This document shows positions 8,511 through 16,890 of a stretch of DNA of 64,000 bases, one piece after another (within the stretch, counting starts at the first letter, position 1; each line of letters opens with the position of its first letter). A model generated the notes under the pieces. The model saw only the letters and a list, made by a program, of their open reading frames with translations. It had not been told where the DNA came from and ran no database searches. The stretch lies in contig JAKPDK010000184.1 of the NCBI GenBank assembly GCA_029552745.1, positions 62,001 to 126,000 of the forward strand, read 5' to 3'. This DNA comes from Candidatus Hydrogenedentota bacterium. Lineage in GTDB: Bacteria; Hydrogenedentota; Hydrogenedentia; Hydrogenedentales; SLHB01. The position numbers and the translations under genes are program-made.

Positions 8511-9500
8511 ATGGCAGACATTCTAAGCCAAGAAGAAGTTGACCTCCTACTTAGTGCTGTTTCCAAGGGCGAAATAGAGACGGAACAACAAACACCCTAT
8601 GAGCCCGTCCAAGCACAAGACGTCGCCGCGTACGATTTTAGGCGCCCAGAACGGGTCTCCAAGGAACAACTGAAAGGACTCCAAAGCCTTTTCGAGGCGT
8701 TAGCCCGGGAACTTAGTATCGCGCTGCCCCCATTTTTAAGGACCGTCGTTCGTGTTGACTTAGTTTCTATAGACCAACTTACTTACGATGAATTCATCTT
8801 GTCTGTGTCAAGACCTACCTCACTTACCGTAATTAATATGGCTCCACTAGAGGGAAATGCCGTCATTGAACTCAGTCCGCTGATTGTTTTCCCGATAGTC
8901 GACCGAATCCTCGGCGGAAAAGGAGCGATGATCAGCGAACCTCGCGAACCTACCGAAATCGAGAATCGCATTATCTATCGAATTGTTTTAATGATTTTAG
9001 AAAGCCTCAAACGTTCTTGGGAACAGCTCATCGAATTTAAGATGAGTATTGTCTCTCAAGAGAGCGACCCGTTAATTGTACAAATCGTGGCCGGAAGTGA
9101 CATGGTCATTCTTGTGGGCTATGAAATCCATATTGGTAATGCGGTCGGTTCCATGAATATGTGCATCCCTTTGATTTTTCTTAATCCGATTTTGGACCAA
9201 ATCTCTCAACAAACCCGATTTATCCGGCGCATGACTACCGAGGTCGCCGAGCAGACCCGCGCCCGCATCTTCAAAGCAATACGATCGGCTATCGTGCCCT
9301 TGGACGTCATTCTGGGTAAAGCCCGGTTAAACGTCTCCGACCTTATGAAATTGCAGGTTGGTGATATTCTTCAGCTCGATACAAACAAAGATCAGCTTCT
9401 CCCTGTGGAAGTCGGCGGTGTTGACCGGTTCCGCGCACGTCCGGGCCGAATCGGCGAACGTGCCGCAGTTCAACTCGTCGCTCTGAAACGCGATGAATAA
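8511..9500 (+). CDS. fliM: Flagellar motor switch protein FliM
   Basis: 329 aa, the usual FliM length. The N terminus MADILSQEEVDLLLSAVS is the conserved CheY-P-binding EIDALL-like helix. The middle domain (about 40-240) is CheC/CheX-like, including FDFRRPERVSKEQL-type and NPILDQIS segments, and the C-terminal SpoA domain (about 255-325) contains LGKARLNVSDLMKLQVGDILQLD. FliM forms the cytoplasmic C ring with FliG and FliN and switches rotation direction. It is the first gene of a seven-gene cluster on the + strand. Confidence 0.95.
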   Translation: MADILSQEEVDLLLSAVSKGEIETEQQTPYEPVQAQDVAAYDFRRPERVSKEQLKGLQSLFEALARELSIALPPFLRTVVRVDLVSIDQLTYDEFILSVSRPTSLTVINMAPLEGNAVIELSPLIVFPIVDRILGGKGAMISEPREPTEIENRIIYRIVLMILESLKRSWEQLIEFKMSIVSQESDPLIVQIVAGSDMVILVGYEIHIGNAVGSMNMCIPLIFLNPILDQISQQTRFIRRMTTEVAEQTRARIFKAIRSAIVPLDVILGKARLNVSDLMKLQVGDILQLDTNKDQLLPVEVGGVDRFRARPGRIGERAAVQLVALKRDE

Positions 9501-9569
9501 GGAAGTCATGTCCGATCCTCAAAGAACAAAAAATCTAAAACGGAAACATCAAACACTTTGGAAAACAAC

Positions 9570-10457
9570 ATGAACAACGCATCTGCTAAAGACTTCGCCA
9601 CCGGGTTTGTCACGGGTTTTTTTGACATGTTAAATACTATGCTCGGGGGAAAGTCCTCTTTCGAGATACGGGATCCAATACCATTGGACCAAAAGGCGGC
9701 ATCCGATATGGAGGCACAGTTTGGAAGTATCCTCTCTGCATCCGTCGTTGAAGGAGGTGCTCTCGCGATGCTCCTCCCTTGTCAGGATGTGTACACAATC
9801 GCCGCCGTGTTTCTTTCCCAAGAAATGCAAGCCAAAGACCGCATCGCCCCCGAAGATGCCGCAACATTACGGGAAGTCTTCGAACCTTGTCTAGGCGCTG
9901 GCGCGAGCTATTTCAAGGAAAAGTTAGGCAAAATTTTGACCCTTTCCAATATCCAAGTGACGGCGGAGGGACTGGCAGCACTCCCTTGGGGAGGACAAAC
10001 TACCGCGGTTCCATTTAGCTACAATGCTCCTTCCGACATATCGGGCTCGGGCGTGTTTGTCTTTGCTCAGAAAACGGTTGCACTCGTCTATCCAGAATCC
10101 GCCGCCTCGCTTGACCAGGCAGAGGTCAACAACATCCTTTCCGCCGTTGGAATACCCGCGGCACCCGGAGCCTCGGAGGCAAAGACCCCTCCAACGCATC
10201 AAAATCTGGACATGATACTGGACATTGAATTGACTGTGAAAGCGCGATTGGGGCGCGTGGAAATGCCCATCGGGGAAATCCTTGCTCTTGGTCCCGGTTC
10301 CATCATAGACGTTGGGCACCTGGTAGACGAGCCCATCGAGTTACTCGTAAATGACAAACTCATCGCCCGAGGTGACGTTGTCGTGGTCGATGAGAAATTC
10401 GGCCTACGCATCACGGAAATCGTCAGTCCCAAACAACGTATCGAGAGTCTCCGTTGA
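9570..10457 (+). CDS. fliY: Flagellar motor switch protein FliN/FliY type
   Basis: 295 aa, far longer than a minimal FliN (~140 aa). Residues about 10-195 resemble a degenerate CheC/FliM-middle-like region, as in FliY. A Pro/Ala linker follows, then a SpoA domain (about 205-290) with LDMILDIELTVKARLGR, IGEILALGPGSIIDVGHLVDEPIELLVN split by short turns, and RGDVVVVDEKFGLRI. I see no CheC phosphatase signature in the N-terminal half, so it may be purely structural. The ATG at 9570 is preferred to a TTG four codons earlier. The TGA stop overlaps the TTG start of the next gene. Confidence 0.85.
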   Translation: MNNASAKDFATGFVTGFFDMLNTMLGGKSSFEIRDPIPLDQKAASDMEAQFGSILSASVVEGGALAMLLPCQDVYTIAAVFLSQEMQAKDRIAPEDAATLREVFEPCLGAGASYFKEKLGKILTLSNIQVTAEGLAALPWGGQTTAVPFSYNAPSDISGSGVFVFAQKTVALVYPESAASLDQAEVNNILSAVGIPAAPGASEAKTPPTHQNLDMILDIELTVKARLGRVEMPIGEILALGPGSIIDVGHLVDEPIELLVNDKLIARGDVVVVDEKFGLRITEIVSPKQRIESLR

Positions 10458-11212
10458 GTACGAACGACGAAAAAGAACTCTGGATTCGCTGGAGAGAAAA
10501 GGGCGATGAAACCGCCCGAGAAACGATTATTCTGAACTATATGCGCGTGGTGAAGTTCATCGCGGGCAGGATGGCTATTCACGTTCCACCGTCTATCGAC
10601 ATGGGCGACCTGATCAGCTGGGGAGTAATCGGACTACTGGACGCTGTCGATAAGTACGATTACAAACAAGACATCAAGTTCACCACCTATGCCGCCATCC
10701 GTGTGCGCGGCGCTATCCTTGACCACATCCGGTCATTGGACTGGGCGCCTCGTTCTTTGCGAGCGCTAGCCCGGCGCATCGCCGCAACACGAGACACCTT
10801 GCGCCACCGCCTAAGTCGGGAACCTCATCCTGAAGAAATCGCCTCGGAATTGGGTATTGACGTCGAACAAATAGAGGACGCCATCTCCCAGCTGCAGACA
10901 ACACAAATTCTTGCGCTTGATGACTACTTGCCCGGCAATGATGACCCGGACAAACGACGACTTGACCTTACGAGCGACCCCACAGCGCAATCGCCCGAAG
11001 CCCTTGCCGCGGACGAAGAACTGCAAGAACGGATCGTCCAGGCCATTCTTCGCTTACCCGAACAGCAACAAAAAGTGTTACACTTATATTACTATGAAAA
11101 GTTGACGTTGAAAGAAATCGGCGTTGTGCTTAATGTGACAGAATCGCGCATTTGTCAAATTCATACAGCTGCCATGAAGACGTTGCGCAAGATGTTACGG
11201 AGCGCCACATAA
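10454..11212 (+). CDS. fliA: FliA/WhiG-family RNA polymerase sigma factor (sigma-28 type)
   Basis: 252 aa. Region 2 contains NYMRVVKFIAGRMAIHVP, DMGDLISWGVIGLLDAVDKYD and FTTYAAIRVRGAILDHIRSLDW, all diagnostic of FliA/WhiG factors. Region 3 (ALARRIAATRDTLRHRL) and region 4 (LPEQQQKVLHLYYYEKLTLKEIG plus the helix-turn-helix ending ESRICQIHTAAMKTLR) are complete. It would direct transcription of late flagellar genes, normally held back by the anti-sigma factor FlgM, which is not in the window. The start is TTG at 10454, overlapping the stop of the previous gene, so translational coupling is likely. GAGAG lies just upstream. Confidence 0.92.
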   Translation: MSTNDEKELWIRWREKGDETARETIILNYMRVVKFIAGRMAIHVPPSIDMGDLISWGVIGLLDAVDKYDYKQDIKFTTYAAIRVRGAILDHIRSLDWAPRSLRALARRIAATRDTLRHRLSREPHPEEIASELGIDVEQIEDAISQLQTTQILALDDYLPGNDDPDKRRLDLTSDPTAQSPEALAADEELQERIVQAILRLPEQQQKVLHLYYYEKLTLKEIGVVLNVTESRICQIHTAAMKTLRKMLRSAT

Positions 11213-11550
11213 TGCCTCAACCGATTGACTTTAATACCGAAGTTGCAAAAGTAAATGCCGCCGAGCGCGCACAAGAAGTCCTGGCACGTGTCTCGCTTGC
11301 AGCCCAACAGCGGCAGGCTGCAACCGAGCAACAAAACCAAATCCAGACCGAGACCCAGGTTATTCAGACAACCCACACTGAAAATCTTGCAGTCGAAGAA
11401 GAAGCAAAACGGAAAAACCCATTCGTCGGAAGGCGACGCCGTAGAAACCCCGAGCGCCCCGAAACGCAAGATGAAACTTCCGCTGGTGCAACGCCCATCA
11501 TCGTCTCACAAGAACCAAACGAAGAACACCGTCTGGACGTCACGGTTTAG
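11212..11550 (+). CDS. Small hypothetical protein of the flagellar cluster
   Basis: 112 aa, overlapping the sigma-factor stop by one base (TAATG). It begins MPQPIDFNTEVAKVNAAERAQ, is rich in Gln, Glu and Ala through residue 65 with a probable helical or coiled region, then has a basic stretch GRRRRRNPERP and an acidic tail. There is no signal peptide or membrane segment. Small genes at this position between fliA and fliK are common in flagellar operons, but I do not recognise a family. The overlap and shared strand support it as a real gene. Confidence 0.6.
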   Translation: MPQPIDFNTEVAKVNAAERAQEVLARVSLAAQQRQAATEQQNQIQTETQVIQTTHTENLAVEEEAKRKNPFVGRRRRRNPERPETQDETSAGATPIIVSQEPNEEHRLDVTV

Positions 11551-11631
11551 ATTAGGGCATCCTGAAACGGGTATAGATAGAAAAGATAGAGGGGATAAGC
11601 CAAAGACCTCCCCGGAAGTTGACACCAAAAA

Positions 11632-12495
11632 ATGAGTGCGCTGTCGTTCACTACACTCTTGCAAAACAGCCTGTTTGTGGCGGGTGCTTCTGCCACCGTG
11701 ATCGCTTTGGTTTTGCTCGGTGTACTTGTTCGCCAAATTCGCCGTAATTCGGTGGAACCGCATGCACGCGCCACGCAAGCCGATCTCGCCCACATGATGA
11801 TCCTCCTACAAACCATGAGAGACATCCTTGAAGAGCAGAAAAAAGTCGCCAGGCATATTAACGAACAGATCGATAAGAAGATGTCTCAAATCAATCAGAT
11901 GATCGACGGTGCTTTGGAAAAAGCGCGTCATTTGCATGAGATGATCGACCATGCTGCCGAAACTTCGTCCACAGCGCCCGCGTTGCGCCGCGACGCTTCC
12001 TCGTCCGCAATTTCCGAAACCCCGCCGCATTCCGAAATCCAAGCCACGGGAACTCGTGTTGAGCGAAATACCGCCAAACCGGCTGCAGCCAAAGCCGAAC
12101 CGGTCGAGAAATCCGAACTACACATTGTGGCCGATCCCACCGTGGCAACAGCCAGCGAAAGCTTGCTCGATAATTGGGTCGGAATCGAATTGGAAGAAGA
12201 CGAACCTGAAATAGACGGCGTGTATATTCAAGACCAGCCTCCGGAGAAACCGGAAGATGCCGAAAAAGCTCGCCAAGCATTCCGTACACTCCTCAATCTC
12301 ACCCAGGACAAGGAACACCCTTCTTCTGTTACCCCGCCAAAAACCGGGAACGGCCGCAGACGAACAAGCCCTCTCCAGGCTCGCGTTTACGAATATCGAG
12401 ATGCTGGAATGACTATTGCCCAAATCGCAAAAGAACTGGGGATTGGTAAGGGAGAGGTGCGCTTAATCTTAAGCCTCAGAAAGAACACAGGATAA
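11632..12495 (+). CDS. Membrane-anchored coiled-coil protein with C-terminal HTH-like segment (DUF6115-like)
   Basis: 287 aa. One N-terminal membrane segment (residues about 8-30, LLQNSLFVAGASATVIALVL) precedes a coiled coil (about 40-110: LAHMMILLQTMRDILEEQKK and IDKKMSQINQMIDGALEKA). A low-complexity Ala/Glu/Pro linker follows, then a C-terminal helix-turn-helix-like segment, YEYRDAGMTIAQIAKELGI, ending in GEVRLILSLRK. This layout matches the DUF6115-type proteins found beside fliK in several phyla; the function is unknown. It sits four bases before fliK. Confidence 0.65.
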   Translation: MSALSFTTLLQNSLFVAGASATVIALVLLGVLVRQIRRNSVEPHARATQADLAHMMILLQTMRDILEEQKKVARHINEQIDKKMSQINQMIDGALEKARHLHEMIDHAAETSSTAPALRRDASSSAISETPPHSEIQATGTRVERNTAKPAAAKAEPVEKSELHIVADPTVATASESLLDNWVGIELEEDEPEIDGVYIQDQPPEKPEDAEKARQAFRTLLNLTQDKEHPSSVTPPKTGNGRRRTSPLQARVYEYRDAGMTIAQIAKELGIGKGEVRLILSLRKNTG

Positions 12496-12499
12496 CACG

Positions 12500-13852
12500 A
12501 TGGCGGGTTTTGTCCAGCCTTATTCCTTTTTAGCGCCTCTATCGCAGGAAGCCGCTATTGCCCGTCTCACATGGCCGATTCAAGCTACCATCGAAGCCAC
12601 GCCTCAAGGACTTGTTGTCCAGACCGACAATTTCCGAATCCCCATCGATCCTCAAACAGGACTCAAAGCAGGGCAAATGGTCTTAGTGGAATTAGTAACA
12701 AGACCTGAGGGAGCTCGCATTCAGATCACTCCACTCAACGAGACAAGTCTTCCCACCCCGCCAAGTCAAGAAACCTTCCAAGCCCCCTCAGCGCAAGCCG
12801 CACAGCAATCAACGGCGGATGTCTTTCAACTCCAGACAAGTTCTCCGGCAGCGCCCACTGCGGGATTGGTAGCCGTGACGCCTCCAGCAACAACCGAAAC
12901 AAACCAGGATGCGCTAACGAGTATCCTGCGCACCGCCCTGGAGGCACTCCAAGTTGCAGGAGTTCAGGTCAACCTTCCGACGGAAACGTTGGAAGTCGCC
13001 ATTCCTCCTGCGATCCCAACAAAATCTGAAATCATCCAAAGCATCTTCACCCTTCTTGCAACGCAAACCAATCTGGGCAAGGATCTTCCAACGGTTTTCT
13101 CCTTGTTACAGGAAGCTGCAACCGCAGGGGTGATCCAACTACCGCCCGAACTCGAACTATTGGCAAGAACGGAACTACTGTTATCGTCCAGTGAGACAGA
13201 GTTTAAGCAGAGGTTTGACCGTTTGGTGCAAATGCTGACCACATCGTCGGAGGCAAAATTGGCACAATCTCTGCGAGAGGGACAGACGGTCTCGACGCAA
13301 CAAATACTAGAGGACAATCTGCCCGCGGTTCTGGAAAAGATCCGAACCGACCCCGCTCTTTTGAGGTTTCTTGAAAGCCGGGGACAGTCTCAGAATTTTC
13401 TCTACGCGGTAGACAGGATCATCGAACGGTGCACGGCTGGCCAACTCCAAAATCTGTGGTCTCTTCATGATGCGTATCTTTTTGTGGAACTGCCTTTTTC
13501 TGTTGAAAATGCCGTCCGCTCCTGCAGAATTCACATCCTGTCAGACCGAGAAGGAAGCGGTCGCCGTTTTGATGCTGAAAACAGCACAGTAATCTTTGAC
13601 CTTTCGACCACGCGCCTCGGAGAACTCTGGATACGGCTCGCAAGAACAGGGAAACAGTGTTCCTGCACCTTCTTGACCACGCGGGAAGATGCTGCAGCGG
13701 CAATCCGCGCGGAGTCGAACTCCCTGATAGAATCGATGAAGCAGGTGGGTTTCGCACACGTACAAGTCCGCGTAGGGTTGTGGGACGGCGACAGCCTTCG
13801 CGAAACTGTTAAACTCCTACGTCGGTTTAAGGGGTTAAATGTCAAAACATGA
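12500..13852 (+). CDS. fliK: FliK-like flagellar hook-length control protein
   Basis: 450 aa. The N-terminal ~110 residues precede a Gln/Ala/Pro-rich stretch (about 85-140), as expected for the ruler part of FliK. A helical middle region follows. The C-terminal ~110 residues contain YLFVELPFSVENAVRSCRIH, STTRLGELWIRLARTGKQCS and a final VGFAHVQVRVG, which fit the Flg_hook (FliK C-terminal) domain that signals the FlhB substrate switch. FliK homologues diverge strongly; the call rests on this C-terminal pattern plus the position just before an FlhB-like gene. Confidence 0.7.
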   Translation: MAGFVQPYSFLAPLSQEAAIARLTWPIQATIEATPQGLVVQTDNFRIPIDPQTGLKAGQMVLVELVTRPEGARIQITPLNETSLPTPPSQETFQAPSAQAAQQSTADVFQLQTSSPAAPTAGLVAVTPPATTETNQDALTSILRTALEALQVAGVQVNLPTETLEVAIPPAIPTKSEIIQSIFTLLATQTNLGKDLPTVFSLLQEAATAGVIQLPPELELLARTELLLSSSETEFKQRFDRLVQMLTTSSEAKLAQSLREGQTVSTQQILEDNLPAVLEKIRTDPALLRFLESRGQSQNFLYAVDRIIERCTAGQLQNLWSLHDAYLFVELPFSVENAVRSCRIHILSDREGSGRRFDAENSTVIFDLSTTRLGELWIRLARTGKQCSCTFLTTREDAAAAIRAESNSLIESMKQVGFAHVQVRVGLWDGDSLRETVKLLRRFKGLNVKT

Positions 13853-14151
13853 GTAAAGAAAACCGAAATGCCTACCGTAGAGCCGTCGCATTAAGGTATG
13901 ACCCCACGCGCGACTCCGCACCCAAAGTCACTGCCAAAGGCGACCGATTGCTCGCGGAAAAAATTATCGCACTCGCCCGCGAACATGGCATCCACATACA
14001 TGAAGACCCCGACCTTGTGGCAGTGCTCGCCAAAGTCGGGGTCGATTTATACATTCCTGAAGACTTGTATCGTGCCGTTGCGGAAATCCTCGCCTTCGTG
14101 TATCGGCTTAATAACAAGATACCGCCAGCAATCCGCCCGCAAAACCCGTGA
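13849..14151 (+). CDS. FlhB C-terminal-domain-like protein (FhlX type)
   Basis: 100 aa, overlapping fliK by four bases (ATGA). It aligns by eye with the cytoplasmic tail of FlhB after the autocleavage site: AVALRYDPTRDSAPKVTAKG, LLAEKIIALAREHGIHIHED and IPEDLYRAVAEILAFVYRLN. The NPTH autocleavage motif and membrane domain are absent. Stand-alone proteins of this kind can partly replace the FlhB C-terminal fragment in the export gate. It is the last gene of the cluster and ends 10 bases from the convergent DUF4432 gene. Confidence 0.85.
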   Translation: MSKENRNAYRRAVALRYDPTRDSAPKVTAKGDRLLAEKIIALAREHGIHIHEDPDLVAVLAKVGVDLYIPEDLYRAVAEILAFVYRLNNKIPPAIRPQNP

Positions 14152-14161
14152 CGATATTCAA

Positions 14162-15289
14162 TTAGGGTTTCTTGACAAACTCCTTGTAGCTTTTCACGAT
14201 CGAAGTCTTCACCTTGTTGCGGCTGGCTTTCAACGCCTTAACTTCCGCCTCCGACGTGATAGGACCGAACTCCAAACGAAACGTCTTGCTTTCCCCAGGA
14301 CGTATGGTATGCAGCAAACCGAGCTGTTCATCGATGTGGCGCCCTTCCACACCACAATTGCAGGGCTCGAAACCTAATACATAGTCCTGCTCGCCCATCA
14401 TCTTCCATTCGGTAAAACGCGGCAACTCTTTCTTATAGTACTTGACATATACCCCAAACCCCTCGCCCCGCTTGAATCCGTCGTTTACAATGGCACAAGT
14501 CACCGTGCCGTCGCGCTCGGGCACCATCTCGTGGTAATAACACTTCTCCGCATAGTTATGAATCGGCGGATCCAATTTCCACCAGTCTTCCTTTCCATCT
14601 TCCGCTGCGGCATCTCGCGGGGCAACGAATCGGCTTGGAGTGATAATCTCCGAACCTTCGTCAACCGCAGGCCAGCCAATATTGCAGTGGTACAACAACT
14701 GGAACTTGGTAGGCTTGAAGCCTTCATTCGTCACCACATCGTGAATCCAGAACCGCTTCTCACCTAGCTTGGTAAGAACCGTGCGCGTCAACGTCAAATT
14801 CTCTCCAAAAACAACCGTCTCCCGCATCGTCCCCGTGATTGCCAATACATAATCCTGCCCTTGCCACTCTTGAGTGACCTTGACGTTCTTTGCCGGCGTG
14901 TTGCCGATACGCCCGTGAAGCCCCGTACCAAGTAACCCACTTTCCGGCGTAGGCGCCCCCACGTTCATCAAGCCACACGTGGTGACCAGACCGCCAAAAT
15001 AACTGCGCAACCAGCGCAACCATTCCGGCTCAAAATACTGAGGCGCCACATCCCCCGTCGTCGAACGCCACCCCATTGCCTTCCCACAATAGGACGCTGA
15101 CGCAATGTCAAGACAACGATCAATAAGGACCGTCAACTCCAGACCTGTACCTGTGTGAATTAGTGCCGCGCGTGTAGGGCGTTCGTTTCCATCATCGAGT
15201 TGGACGGTGCGAATAGCCGCAATTTGATCCATATTACCCACACGGCGGCGAAGGTCTTTCACGCTGTATTTCTTACCGTAAATTTCCAT
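14162..15289 (-). CDS. DUF4432 family protein (aldose-1-epimerase-like fold)
   Basis: 375 aa, cytoplasmic. Sequence such as LIDRCLDIASASYCGKAMGW near residue 60, FGGLVTTCGLMNVGAP and LYHCNIGWPAVDEGS is typical of DUF4432, a galactose-mutarotase-like beta-sandwich family often found in sugar catabolism loci. The catalytic role is not established. AAGGAGG lies eight bases before the ATG at 15289, deciding this start over longer in-frame choices. It has no operon partner: the gene to the right is on the same strand but 86 bases away. Confidence 0.8.
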   Translation of the reverse strand: MEIYGKKYSVKDLRRRVGNMDQIAAIRTVQLDDGNERPTRAALIHTGTGLELTVLIDRCLDIASASYCGKAMGWRSTTGDVAPQYFEPEWLRWLRSYFGGLVTTCGLMNVGAPTPESGLLGTGLHGRIGNTPAKNVKVTQEWQGQDYVLAITGTMRETVVFGENLTLTRTVLTKLGEKRFWIHDVVTNEGFKPTKFQLLYHCNIGWPAVDEGSEIITPSRFVAPRDAAAEDGKEDWWKLDPPIHNYAEKCYYHEMVPERDGTVTCAIVNDGFKRGEGFGVYVKYYKKELPRFTEWKMMGEQDYVLGFEPCNCGVEGRHIDEQLGLLHTIRPGESKTFRLEFGPITSEAEVKALKASRNKVKTSIVKSYKEFVKKP

Positions 15290-15375
15290 AACTATCCCCT
15301 CCTTCTCGCTTGTGATAAACAGCAAAACACCCCCAAGCGTACTCTTTAAGACACGGAAATTGCAATTCAGAAGGA

Positions 15376-16317
15376 CTAAACGGTAGCGCCGGAGGGCGTC
15401 AAGTGGCGCACGACCAATCGCCGGGACACGGGATTGCTTTTCGCTTGTAACAAGCAAACCATTGCCTGTCCCAAAATGTCTGACGCGGCAATGGATTGCG
15501 ACGCATTACAAGCCGCAATTCCAACCGCCAATCTCGCCGTGGTCGGAAAAGCAGGATCGGCAAAAATCGTGCTGTCCACTTCTTCCGTGATCTTCGTCGC
15601 ATACAGGACAGCATCGTTCACATTACAATGAGGAAGGACCGCGGCCAACACGGTGTTGTCATAACGCGCCAAAATATCCCCACACCGTGAATGATTGCGC
15701 AGGACTATTGCAATGTCCAATAACAAGTCATCTAACGAAACCGCGCCCAAATCCTCATCCATCGGATTCACTTCTACTACGTCAAATACCACACACGCCA
15801 AAGGATACTTGTAACGACTCGCTTTTGTCGCCTCTTCTTGGAGTCTCTGCATTAAATGCCGCTCGTTCCCCAATCCAGTCAACGGGTCTGTACACGCGGG
15901 GTCTTCCAGTTCGTCGGGAGCAAAACCCCGAAACGTCTTCAACGCCCTTCGGACAGACATCATCACCATCGGTAGGTTAAAAGGCTTGGTAATATAATCC
16001 ACCGCGCCCAACTCATAACCCCGCGCGATATCTTCTTTGGAATCTTTCACGGTAACAAAAATGACGATGATGTCTCGAGTTCGCGGATTCTCTTTCAGGA
16101 GTCGGCAGACTTCATAGCCATCCATTTCCGGCATACAGACATCCAAAAGCACCAAGTCGATGTCCCCTTCATTACAAACCTGGAGGGCCTGCTCCCCGGA
16201 TGTTGCGACCACTGCTTCGAAGTCTATCTGCCGAAGCCCCTCACACAACACGCACGCGGTTTCATATGAATCGTCTACAACACAAACTTTTATTGCTGCC
16301 ACCGTTCTGCCCACCAA
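15376..16317 (-). CDS. Response regulator with degenerate GGDEF output domain
   Basis: About 313 aa. The receiver (residues about 9-128) is intact: KVCVVDDSYET, phospho-Asp in LVLLDVCMPEMDG, Thr in IFVTVKDS, Lys in YITKPF. The second half begins TDPLTGLGNERHLMQRL, the classic entry to a GGDEF domain, but the active-site loop reads RYDNTVLAAVLP where RYGGDEFAVLLP is expected, so diguanylate cyclase activity is unlikely. It may bind nucleotide or act by protein contact. The start is uncertain: TTG at 16317, GTG at 16314 or GTG at 16302, none with a strong ribosome site. Confidence 0.8.
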   Translation of the reverse strand: MVGRTVAAIKVCVVDDSYETACVLCEGLRQIDFEAVVATSGEQALQVCNEGDIDLVLLDVCMPEMDGYEVCRLLKENPRTRDIIVIFVTVKDSKEDIARGYELGAVDYITKPFNLPMVMMSVRRALKTFRGFAPDELEDPACTDPLTGLGNERHLMQRLQEEATKASRYKYPLACVVFDVVEVNPMDEDLGAVSLDDLLLDIAIVLRNHSRCGDILARYDNTVLAAVLPHCNVNDAVLYATKITEEVDSTIFADPAFPTTARLAVGIAACNASQSIAASDILGQAMVCLLQAKSNPVSRRLVVRHLTPSGATV

Positions 16318-16890
16318 CGTTATTAAACTATTAAGATATCCTACATAAGTTTACCCAACTTCAAAAAAATTTGCCAAACCATCAGCATAAATCCTTAGTA
16401 GAAAGATGCAAGTGCTTCCTCCTCTTTTCAGATTTGAAACCTCGCAATGACCCACCGCCTACGCCCTGAAAAAACCTACAGACCTTCTTGTACAACCACG
16501 GTTCAATTGTACCACAAAAACAAGACTCCCGTGGGGACCTCCTGTTGCATAACCTCACAAGCGTTTGGACTACACCCAGAAGATAGACCTGGGCCTATAC
16601 GCCCCGTTTCGATTGCGAGGAGCGAGTCCCCGAAGCGACGAAGCAATCCGCTCAATCGCACAGCGCAAGAGGGCCTAGTGCAGAGACATGGACTTCCTCT
16701 AAATCCGGTGGGGATTGCCACCTCGCCCCTTCGGGGCGCCTCGCAATGACACACCAGGAAAACGGTATGTATCCTGACGCTAACAAAAATACTATCCCAC
16801 TGCTTCATTTCTCCCCTGTTAGACATCCTTTTTTCTTTGTGTTAAAGTTTATTCGCGGAACCAGAAACCAGTGACTTGGGAGGTCGAATC
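16318..16890. other. Intergenic region holding repeat copy 1
   Basis: 573 bases between divergent genes. The only recognisable element is the inverted-repeat element at 16612-16751. GGGAGG at about 16878-16883 is the ribosome site for the gene starting at 16891. No convincing ORF was seen. Confidence 0.6.
16612..16751 (+). repeat. Intergenic inverted-repeat element, copy 1
   Basis: About 140 bp, starting ATTGCGAGGAGCGAGTC with GAAGCGACGAAGCAATCC inside the left arm, and ending GCCTCGCAATGACA. The ends are imperfect inverted repeats of about 45 bases, and the right arm holds the small hairpin CGCCCCTTCGGGGCG. The outermost TGTC of the left end is lost here. Same orientation as copies 2, 4 and 5. 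Confidence 0.85.

Noticed and set aside
16447-16826. Open frames across repeat copy 1
   Set aside because: Frames on both strands exist only because the repeat lacks stops; no coding support.
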